A program made the position numbers and the translations under genes. This document shows positions 1 through 4,994 of a DNA stretch of 5,468 nucleotides, one piece after another. The DNA is from an uncultured Lachnospiraceae bacterium. GTDB lineage: Bacteria > Bacillota > Clostridia > Lachnospirales > Lachnospiraceae. The stretch is from assembly GCA_902783445.1 (NCBI GenBank), contig CACZQX010000301.1, positions 1-5,468 of the forward strand, read 5' to 3'. The first letter of the stretch is position 1. Each line of letters opens with the position of its first letter. The notes under the pieces were generated by a model. That model did no database searches. It was not told the DNA's origin and was given only the letters and a program-made list of their open reading frames with translations.

Positions 1-7
1 ATTTAAG

Positions 8-946
8 CTAAACGACACCTATAGTCCTCAATATAAACAGTATAACGGTTAGGGAAAATGCCGACCCAAGTGTTGTCAGCACCACCGCCGATGCTGTAAG
101 AGTTCCTTCGCTTCCCATACTTTTTGCCATAACATAGCTGCTTGGTGTGGACGGCGATCCCAGCATTATAAGTATTGCAACCAAGTGTCCGTTTGTATAG
201 CCCATTTTTATTGCTATCGGCAAGAAAATCGCCGGCAAAACAATAAGTTTTACGATAGCAGCCGTAATTGACGGTTTCAAAAGTGCTATGGCCTTTTTGC
301 CTTCAAAACTTGCACCTATTACAACAAGTGCCAAAGGCGATGCCATTCTTGCGATGTTTGATATGGTGGATTCAAGCATTGTCGGCATCTCAAAATCAAT
401 CATACTGCAAATTACACCAATTATAATTGCTATGATAATCGGATTTTTGCATATTCCCAAGACCGCATCTTTTACGGTTTTGTTTTTATTTCCCGGTGAT
501 TCAAATGTGAGCACCAGAACCGCGTAAATATTAAACAAAGGCACCGCACCTATAATCATCATAGGCACCATTCCGGCGTTTCCGTAAATGTTGGTAATGA
601 GGGCGATTCCAAGAACCGCTGCCGAACTTCTGTAGCAAGCTTGTACAAACTCACCTATAAAGTTTTTGCCCTTCCAAATAATCTTTGAAATGCCCCACAA
701 GCCCCAAAATGCAATGCTGGTAACAATGGCGCAAAAAAGCACGTATTTAAGGTCGAAACTTTCTTTTACGTTGGATTCATATAAATCCTTAAACAAAAGA
801 ACCGGCAAAGTTACCGTAAAATTGAATTTATTTGCAGCCTTGCAGAATGCTTCGTTAAGAATACCGATTTTTCTTAAGAACCATCCCACAACCATTACAA
901 GAAAAAGCGGAATGGTGGCATTCAAGCTAAAGATTAAGTTTTCCAA
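8..946 (-). CDS. AEC (auxin efflux carrier)-family permease
   Basis: A complete 312-residue, very hydrophobic protein of the AEC family (bile/arsenite/riboflavin transporter superfamily). These are ten-helix secondary carriers in two inverted five-helix halves that export or import small organic anions. The N-terminal half shows the family pattern: an N-A-T-I-P-L-F helix at 9-15, G21-W-F-L-R-K-I-G, then N42-F-T-V-T-L-P48 with the unwound-helix proline. The C-terminal half carries SPLALVVIGASF (203-214) and the conserved SPSTPSSYVMAKSMG stretch (264-278) before a last helix. A short polar loop near 150-160 separates the halves. The start is TTG at 946-944: an in-frame TAA lies immediately upstream, a good ribosome site precedes it, and the next Met (residue 18) would delete the first helix. 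It has its own promoter and follows the lepB terminator, so it is a separate unit. The substrate cannot be told from sequence; malate/organic-acid export is known for some relatives. No terminator is visible before the window ends. Confidence 0.9.
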   Translation of the reverse strand: MENLIFSLNATIPLFLVMVVGWFLRKIGILNEAFCKAANKFNFTVTLPVLLFKDLYESNVKESFDLKYVLFCAIVTSIAFWGLWGISKIIWKGKNFIGEFVQACYRSSAAVLGIALITNIYGNAGMVPMMIIGAVPLFNIYAVLVLTFESPGNKNKTVKDAVLGICKNPIIIAIIIGVICSMIDFEMPTMLESTISNIARMASPLALVVIGASFEGKKAIALLKPSITAAIVKLIVLPAIFLPIAIKMGYTNGHLVAILIMLGSPSTPSSYVMAKSMGSEGTLTASAVVLTTLGSAFSLTVILFILRTIGVV

Positions 947-950
947 TTAA

Positions 951-959
951 CTCACCTTC
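951..959 (-). promoter_or_regulatory. Ribosome binding site deciding the TTG start of the AEC gene
   Basis: On the minus strand GAAGGTGAG is followed by TTAA and then TTG. The match to the anti-Shine-Dalgarno and the short spacing, with an in-frame TAA directly before the TTG, make TTG the only reasonable start. Confidence 0.8.
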
Positions 960-1002
960 AAAAATTATTTTATATAAAAAGTTTTTGTTACAATTGAAGT
1001 TT

Positions 1003-1031
1003 ATTATAGCTTTTTTTAGTTTAAAATTCAA
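1003..1031 (-). promoter_or_regulatory. Sigma-A promoter of the AEC transporter gene
   Basis: Reading the minus strand, TTGAAT (1031-1026) and a perfect TATAAT (1008-1003) are separated by exactly 17 bases. Transcription should start near 996, giving a 5' leader of about 50 bases to the TTG start. The promoter lies between the lepB terminator and the AEC gene, so the transporter is expressed independently of rpoD-lepB. No clear operator is visible around it. Confidence 0.8.
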
Positions 1032-1060
1032 CATCTCCGCCTTTTTATGTTCAGAAAGCT

Positions 1061-1097
1061 TTTAAAAAAAGAGCATATCATTTCGATATGCTCTTTT
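1061..1097 (-). terminator. Intrinsic terminator after lepB
   Basis: A perfect 13-bp stem (arms 1085-1097 and 1067-1079) encloses a 5-base loop, and the descending arm runs into seven U residues in the minus-strand transcript. It begins three bases after the lepB TGA stop and closes the rpoD-acetyltransferase-lepB unit. On the plus strand only four T residues follow the stem, so efficient termination in that direction is unlikely. Confidence 0.92.
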
Positions 1098-1099
1098 CA

Positions 1100-1822
1100 T
1101 CATTTATCATTTTTTAGCAAATTATGTATCGACGGATAATATTGGAATAATGCTTTTCCGATTATATTTTCTTCAGGCACGAAAGTATTTACCCATTTTC
1201 TGGAATCCCAAGAATTGTTCCTGTTATCTCCCATAACAAAATAGCTGTCTTCCGGAACAGTGTAAGGCCCGTAACTTCCAAGAGGAATCTCGTACAAATA
1301 CGGCTCATAAAGCGGATCCTCAAGTTTTTCACCGTCTTTTGAGATATAAACTTTTCCTTCGATTATCTCAACGGTTTCACCCGGTAGGCCTATAACTCGC
1401 TTAACATAGTTCTCTCTCGGATCATCAGGATATTTGAAAATTATTATATCTCCGCGTTTGGGTTCTTCGAAAAGATAGGAAAGTCTAAAAGCTATAATCC
1501 TTGCTCCCTGGCTGCCGTCGGCTTCGATTGTGGGATACATGGATCCCGAAGGAACATATCCGTTAAACAAAATCAAATAGTTTATGCACAATGCAACCGC
1601 AACGGCTATTGCCAATAAGCGAATCCAACTGAATACTTCTCTTTTTACGGCTTTCTTTTTTTCTTCTTCGCTTAAATTCTCTTTTTTATTATTATCTTTT
1701 TCTTTATTATTGCTTTTATTTACTGATTGGTTTTCCTTGGCTTCGTCTTTGTCGACATCTTCAACATCTTCGTCGTCAACGATTTCCACGAAATCCAAAT
1801 CATTATTATTTACATCTCCCAT
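1100..1822 (-). CDS. lepB: Signal peptidase I (type I, S26 family)
   Basis: A complete 240-residue membrane-bound serine protease that removes signal peptides from secreted proteins at the outer face of the cytoplasmic membrane. One transmembrane helix lies at about 66-86 (WIRLLAIAVAVALCINYLILF), giving the single-span topology of Gram-positive Sip proteins. Catalytic Ser94 is in PSGSMYPT (91-98), general-base Lys141 in NYVKRVIGLPGE (138-149), and the GDNRNNSWDSR box is at 198-208, so all catalytic boxes are intact. The first 60 residues are an unusual cytosolic tail: an Asp/Glu/Val-rich part (9-30), then an Asn/Lys/Glu-rich low-complexity part (31-60). This explains the length against roughly 180-190 for Bacillus SipS. 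The ATG is preceded by GAGG six bases away. It follows the acetyltransferase by 67 bases, has a possible promoter there, and is followed at once by a terminator. Confidence 0.96.
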   Translation of the reverse strand: MGDVNNNDLDFVEIVDDEDVEDVDKDEAKENQSVNKSNNKEKDNNKKENLSEEEKKKAVKREVFSWIRLLAIAVAVALCINYLILFNGYVPSGSMYPTIEADGSQGARIIAFRLSYLFEEPKRGDIIIFKYPDDPRENYVKRVIGLPGETVEIIEGKVYISKDGEKLEDPLYEPYLYEIPLGSYGPYTVPEDSYFVMGDNRNNSWDSRKWVNTFVPEENIIGKALFQYYPSIHNLLKNDK

Positions 1823-1859
1823 TGAAATCCTCGTTATTTTGGTTAAATATTCTTACGCA

Positions 1860-1898
1860 ATTACAAGTATAACACAATTCTTCTTGCCATTACAAGTA
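1860..1898. repeat. 10-bp direct repeat over the putative lepB promoter
   Basis: The decamer ATTACAAGTA occurs on the plus strand at 1860-1869 and again at 1889-1898, 29 bases apart start to start. On the transcribed strand the copies read TACTTGTAAT. The upstream copy covers the -35 box and the downstream copy overlaps the -10 box. It could be a paired regulator site or chance in AT-rich DNA. Confidence 0.4.
1866..1895 (-). promoter_or_regulatory. Possible internal promoter for lepB
   Basis: On the minus strand, TTGTAA (1895-1890, made of the last codon and the stop of the acetyltransferase gene) and TATACT (1871-1866) are 18 bases apart. The -10 box is preceded by TG plus one base, the extended -10 form. 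A start near 1859 would give a short leader to the lepB ATG at 1822. The -35 match is modest, so lepB may be transcribed both from here and by read-through from rpoD. Confidence 0.5.
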
Positions 1899-2654
1899 AA
1901 GCCTTACATAATCCAACTGTGATTTAATCGTAAACCCGTGGTGTAAATACATATTCACGGCGACCTTGTTATCTCCGTGAACCTGCAAAAGCACTTCATC
2001 TGTTATATTATCGATTAAATAATTAACTATAGATATAAGGGTTTTTGATCCCAAACCTCTTCCCCTGCAAGACGGATCAAGGTTAAAATCGTAGATGCAA
2101 GCCGTTTCACCGTTTAATTCAACCATGCACTCGCCAATATGTTTATCATGGAGTTTTGTTTCAAAATATAAGCTTTTATCGGCCTTTTCCTTAACACAAA
2201 TTTTTAGTTCGGAATCCGCTTCTTCTTTGTATCCTTTTGTAAGTTCCAAAAGATACTCGCTGTATTCTATTTTCATTTTTTTTGCGTAAACAATTTTTTT
2301 GGAAACAGCGCACGATGGTGTGCAAAGCAGATATATTTCGGATATTCCCATGCTTTCAAGCTTCTCGCCCGCAATTTTTACAAGCTTTTTAAACAAGCCT
2401 TTGTTTCTGAAAGCCGGATCCGTTATGGCATAAATCTCCCCGGTCCCGTCCCCGGGAACAAATACCGAGACAAAAGAAATGATATTGCCCTCATTCAAAG
2501 CCATATAATAGCATTCAAAACTACTATCATAATTAAGCTCGTCTTCCGTAAACATGATAGGGGCTATATTGTCAAAATTCTCGCATTTGGAAGACAATGC
2601 GAGAATTTCTTTATATTCGTCTTTAGTTAGTTTCGAACATGTTTTAATAATCAT
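1890..2654 (-). CDS. Tandem-GNAT N-acetyltransferase
   Basis: A complete 254-residue protein built from two GNAT (acetyl-CoA-dependent N-acyltransferase) units. The N-terminal unit (about 1-125) has the beta strand EIYAITDP (73-80) and a degenerate acetyl-CoA loop, R83-N-K-G-L-F. The C-terminal unit (about 150-254) is canonical: IYDFNLDPSCRGRGLG (187-202) holds the R-x-x-G-x-G pyrophosphate loop, and DNKVAVNMYLHHGF (228-241) is the usual N..A...Y...GF motif B. The C-terminal half is therefore probably the active one, with the N-terminal half structural or substrate-binding. The acceptor (protein N-terminus, amine, antibiotic or other) is not identifiable. The ATG overlaps the rpoD stop by one base (TAATG) and the ribosome site is weak (AAAGG about 12 bases away), so translation is probably coupled to rpoD. 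Codons 16-27 contain a perfect inverted repeat, listed separately. Confidence 0.82.
   Translation of the reverse strand: MIIKTCSKLTKDEYKEILALSSKCENFDNIAPIMFTEDELNYDSSFECYYMALNEGNIISFVSVFVPGDGTGEIYAITDPAFRNKGLFKKLVKIAGEKLESMGISEIYLLCTPSCAVSKKIVYAKKMKIEYSEYLLELTKGYKEEADSELKICVKEKADKSLYFETKLHDKHIGECMVELNGETACIYDFNLDPSCRGRGLGSKTLISIVNYLIDNITDEVLLQVHGDNKVAVNMYLHHGFTIKSQLDYVRLYL
2575..2608 (-). repeat. Perfect 13-bp inverted repeat (hairpin) in the start of the acetyltransferase gene
   Basis: Arms 2575-2587 and 2596-2608 are exactly complementary over 13 bases with an 8-base loop (2588-2595). In the minus-strand transcript the hairpin starts about 46 bases after the rpoD stop and is followed by a short U run (UUUUGAC, partly within the stem). 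It lies wholly within coding sequence for residues about 16-27. The shape suggests a weak terminator, an attenuator or an RNA-processing/stability element for the rpoD mRNA. That role is inference; the repeat itself is directly visible. Confidence 0.6.
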
Positions 2655-3868
2655 TATGATAAGAAACCTTTGATTTTTTTGCTTCTTACAGGATTTCTGA
2701 GTTTTCTTAAAGCCTTTGCTTCAATCTGTCTGATACGCTCACGTGTAACATTGAACTCTCTTCCCACTTCTTCAAGGGTTCTTGGGTGTCCGTCTTCAAG
2801 ACCGAATCTGAGGACGATAACCTGGCGTTCTCTTTCTTTAAGATCCTGCAAAAGAACATCAATATGTTCTCTAAGCATTGTATTTTCAACACTCTGCTCA
2901 GGCGTAAGAGTTGTTGTATCCGCAACGAAATCGCCAAGATTTGTATCATCTTCTTCACCGATAGGTGTTTCCAAAGAAGCCGGTTCTCTTGCAATCTGCA
3001 TAATCTCCAGAACTTTTTCTTCAGTCATTCCCATTGCTTCGGCAAGTTCCTTAGGTGATGGCTCATAACCCAATTTAAGTGTTAAATTTCTTTGTGTTTT
3101 TGAGAGTCTGTTAATTGTCTCAACCATATGAACAGGGATACGGATTGTTCTTGCCTGATCCGCAAGAGCGCGGGTTACAGACTGTCTTATCCACCATGTT
3201 GCATATGTACTTAATTTATATCCACGTTCGTAGTTGAACTTTTCAACACCTTTAATCAAGCCTAAGTTTCCTTCCTGAACAAGGTCCAAAAAGCTCATTC
3301 CACGTCCCGTATATCTTTTTGCGATACTTACAACAAGACGAAGGTTTGCTTCAATAAGTTTTTTCTTTGCTTCTTCATCGCCTTCGGCTTTTCTTTTTGC
3401 AAGCTCGTGTTCTTCTTCCGCAGATAAAAGAGGTACCGTACCGATTTCTTTTAAGTAAAGTCTTACGGGATCTTCCGTGCCTACACCGTCCAAAAGCTCA
3501 ATCGCAGACATTTCATCTTCTTCGTCTTCTTCCTCTTCGTCAAGTTCTGCATTGGAAGGTTCATCAAAAATATCAACCGGAACTTCTACCAAGTCGTCGC
3601 TTACATCATCCTCGTCAATCTTTCTGTCTATTGTTTCCGTATCTATGTTAAGGGCTGATTCAAGGTCGATTTCCTCTTCTTCAATCCCTTCGTTTTCATA
3701 AGTAATCTCAATGCCTTTATTTTCAAGATAATTGCAAACCGCTTCGATTTGCTCGTCTTTAATATCATTTTTCTTTGAAAAATCCTTTATTTCTTCAATT
3801 TCCAAGATGCCTTTTTTCTTATTTGCAACTTTAACTAATTTTTCCAAGCTCTCGATTAATTCTTCCAT
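2654..3868 (-). CDS. rpoD: RNA polymerase primary sigma factor RpoD/SigA
   Basis: A complete 404-residue group 1 sigma-70 factor that directs core RNA polymerase to housekeeping promoters. Region 1.1 lies at about 1-56, followed by a very acidic linker (57-120, with a run of Glu/Asp at 109-119). Region 1.2 begins at DPVRLYLKEIG (133-143). Region 2 runs from EANLRLVVSIAKRY (173-186) through the core-binding DLVQEGNLGLIKGVEKF (195-211) to the -10-recognition segment YATWWIRQSVTRALADQARTI (222-242). Region 3 spans about 249-325, and region 4 contains the -35-binding helix-turn-helix TLEEVGREFNVTRERIRQIEAKALRKLR (364-391). It is about 30 residues longer than Bacillus subtilis SigA (371), mostly from the acidic linker. 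The ATG has GAGG eight bases upstream. No dnaG precedes it; the upstream gene is a lipid kinase beyond a terminator. It is probably driven by the promoter at 3932-3960 and co-transcribed with the overlapping acetyltransferase. Confidence 0.98.
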   Translation of the reverse strand: MEELIESLEKLVKVANKKKGILEIEEIKDFSKKNDIKDEQIEAVCNYLENKGIEITYENEGIEEEEIDLESALNIDTETIDRKIDEDDVSDDLVEVPVDIFDEPSNAELDEEEEDEEDEMSAIELLDGVGTEDPVRLYLKEIGTVPLLSAEEEHELAKRKAEGDEEAKKKLIEANLRLVVSIAKRYTGRGMSFLDLVQEGNLGLIKGVEKFNYERGYKLSTYATWWIRQSVTRALADQARTIRIPVHMVETINRLSKTQRNLTLKLGYEPSPKELAEAMGMTEEKVLEIMQIAREPASLETPIGEEDDTNLGDFVADTTTLTPEQSVENTMLREHIDVLLQDLKERERQVIVLRFGLEDGHPRTLEEVGREFNVTRERIRQIEAKALRKLRNPVRSKKIKGFLS

Positions 3869-3931
3869 TCAATCTGCCTCGCATACTAAAAATCTCTGTT
3901 CCTATTTTTACACATAAACCTACAAGTGCTC

Positions 3932-3960
3932 ATTATACACACTTTCAAATTGAAAGTAAA
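3932..3960 (-). promoter_or_regulatory. Sigma-A promoter of rpoD
   Basis: On the minus strand TTTACT (3960-3955) and a perfect TATAAT (3937-3932) are separated by 17 bases. Transcription should start near 3925, leaving a leader of about 57 bases. It lies between the lipid-kinase terminator and the rpoD ATG. Because the -10 and -35 boxes suit SigA itself, rpoD is probably autoregulated at this level. Confidence 0.78.
3941..3957. promoter_or_regulatory. Perfect palindrome inside the rpoD promoter spacer (candidate operator)
   Basis: ACTTTCAAATTGAAAGT is an exact inverted repeat with 8-base arms around one central base. It overlaps the last three bases of the -35 box and fills most of the spacer, ending three bases before the -10 box. 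A dimeric repressor bound here would block RNA polymerase. I cannot match the motif with confidence to a known regulator. Confidence 0.55.
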
Positions 3961-4010
3961 CACCGTTTTTTAAGAAAAACAATTTTTGTCATTTTGCCGA
4001 TAAAATGTAC

Positions 4011-4056
4011 AAAAAAGGCAGCTGCTTTTTAACATGATTACAAAAAACAGCCGCCT
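4011..4056 (-). terminator. Intrinsic terminator after the lipid kinase gene
   Basis: In the minus-strand transcript, arm 4056-4042 (AGGCGGCTG then six T) pairs with arm 4030-4016 (AAAAAGCAGCTGCCT). The 15-bp stem contains two G-U pairs and an 11-base loop, and a U tract follows (4015-4011). It starts five bases after the kinase stop, isolating rpoD from the upstream unit. Confidence 0.92.
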
Positions 4057-4061
4057 CTTAT

Positions 4062-4979
4062 TTATAAAACTATTTTTCCGGTGTTTGACATAACGGTAAT
4101 TGCCTTATGCATATTCTGAATCGTAACTTTTTTAGGCGATCCGCCGTATTCACCGTCAAGAACCCAAGGAACTTCTTCTTCGGTTTTAAACAAAAGTTTT
4201 GATGTTTGGAATTTAATAACATTTGTTCCTTTAATGTCAATTCCCATAAATATATTGATAATGTTTTGAAGCTCTATCGGATTTCTCGCTCTTTTTACCA
4301 AAATAACTTCGAATTTTCCATCTGTTAAATCCACGTCTTTTCCGGTTATTCCGTTAAATCCGCCAACGCTAACCGCATTGGTTATGCTGCCGAATAAGAA
4401 ATCTTCGTTTTCCGCCTCAAAATTATCCGCTTTAATACTAACATGTACGGATTTGATTGTAGGCAGACTCTTAAGACCTTCTATTAAATATGCCGCATGT
4501 CCGAGAGTGTTTTTCATATCCTGAGGTGTTGCATAAGAAACCTCAGTAAATGCGCCGAATGCCGCCACATATACAAAGCTCTTTTCGTTAAAAGCACCTA
4601 TATCGATACGCTGTGGTTCACCCTTCATAAGGATTTTTGCCGCACGGGTCATTTTTGACGGAAGCTTAAGCCCCTTTGCAAAATCATTGGTGGTACCGGA
4701 TGGAATGTATCCCACGATAGGCCTTTGTTCAAGCTTCATAACTCCGGAAATAACCTCGTTTAAAGTACCGTCGCCGCCGCTACAGGCAATCATATCGTAT
4801 TCATTTCCGTTTTTTGCAATATAATTAAAGGCATCCTTCTGACCTTGAGTCGGATGAATGGTTACTTTATAATCGTGTTTTGCAAAAGTATTTACTATCT
4901 CCAACAAATGGTATTTAATCTCGCCTTTTCCGGCATAGGGATTAAACACAAAAAGCAGACTTTTTTCCTCTTTTTCCAC
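4062..4979 (-). CDS. Diacylglycerol kinase-family lipid kinase (YegS/BmrU/DgkB type)
   Basis: A complete 305-residue soluble lipid kinase, probably acting at the inner membrane face to phosphorylate diacylglycerol, or a related lipid, with ATP. The catalytic domain opens with FVFNPYAGKG (10-19). The nucleotide-binding motif SGGDGTLNEV is at 67-76, the second conserved loop IPSGTTNDFAKGL at 92-104, and DIGAF at 126-130. The C-terminal beta-sandwich domain carries LDGEYGG (274-280), whose DGE holds the expected catalytic acid. In Gram-positive bacteria DgkB recycles diacylglycerol from lipoteichoic acid synthesis to phosphatidic acid; that role is a reasonable but unproven inference here. The start is GTG: an in-frame TAA lies two codons upstream and AGAGGT stands five bases before it. 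It begins 15 bases after the peptidase stop, so the two genes probably share a transcript ending at 4011-4056. Confidence 0.92.
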   Translation of the reverse strand: MEKEEKSLLFVFNPYAGKGEIKYHLLEIVNTFAKHDYKVTIHPTQGQKDAFNYIAKNGNEYDMIACSGGDGTLNEVISGVMKLEQRPIVGYIPSGTTNDFAKGLKLPSKMTRAAKILMKGEPQRIDIGAFNEKSFVYVAAFGAFTEVSYATPQDMKNTLGHAAYLIEGLKSLPTIKSVHVSIKADNFEAENEDFLFGSITNAVSVGGFNGITGKDVDLTDGKFEVILVKRARNPIELQNIINIFMGIDIKGTNVIKFQTSKLLFKTEEEVPWVLDGEYGGSPKKVTIQNMHKAITVMSNTGKIVL

Positions 4980-4984
4980 AACTT

Positions 4985-4990
4985 ACCTCT
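4985..4990 (-). promoter_or_regulatory. Ribosome binding site deciding the GTG start of the lipid kinase
   Basis: AGAGGT on the minus strand is followed by five bases and GTG. An in-frame TAA between them (4985-4983) excludes any longer reading, which supports GTG as the true start. Confidence 0.75.
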
Positions 4991-4994
4991 CATT

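Noticed and set aside
1584..1922. Plus-strand open frame opposite lepB, rich in Ser, Leu and Phe
   Set aside because: Its composition reflects the complement of the charged lepB tail, and it runs across the lepB promoter region with no start signals of its own.
2707..2994. Minus-strand frame overlapping rpoD in another phase
   Set aside because: It lies wholly within the intact rpoD reading frame and shows no domain; a shadow frame.
2670..3068. Long plus-strand frame opposite the C-terminal half of rpoD
   Set aside because: It is antisense to highly conserved sigma region 3 and 4 codons, resembles no known protein and has no ribosome site.
3477..3701. Serine-rich open frame on the plus strand
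   Set aside because: It is the complement of the Glu/Asp codons in the RpoD acidic linker; there is no ribosome site and no recognisable domain.
3961..4010. Weak AT-rich inverted repeats upstream of the rpoD promoter
   Set aside because: Arms are only four or five bases of A/T, as expected by chance in such sequence.
4984..4994. Four-codon minus-strand mini-frame (ATG AGA GGT TAA-like) between the peptidase and kinase genes
   Set aside because: It coincides with the ribosome binding site of the kinase gene and is too short to claim as a leader peptide.
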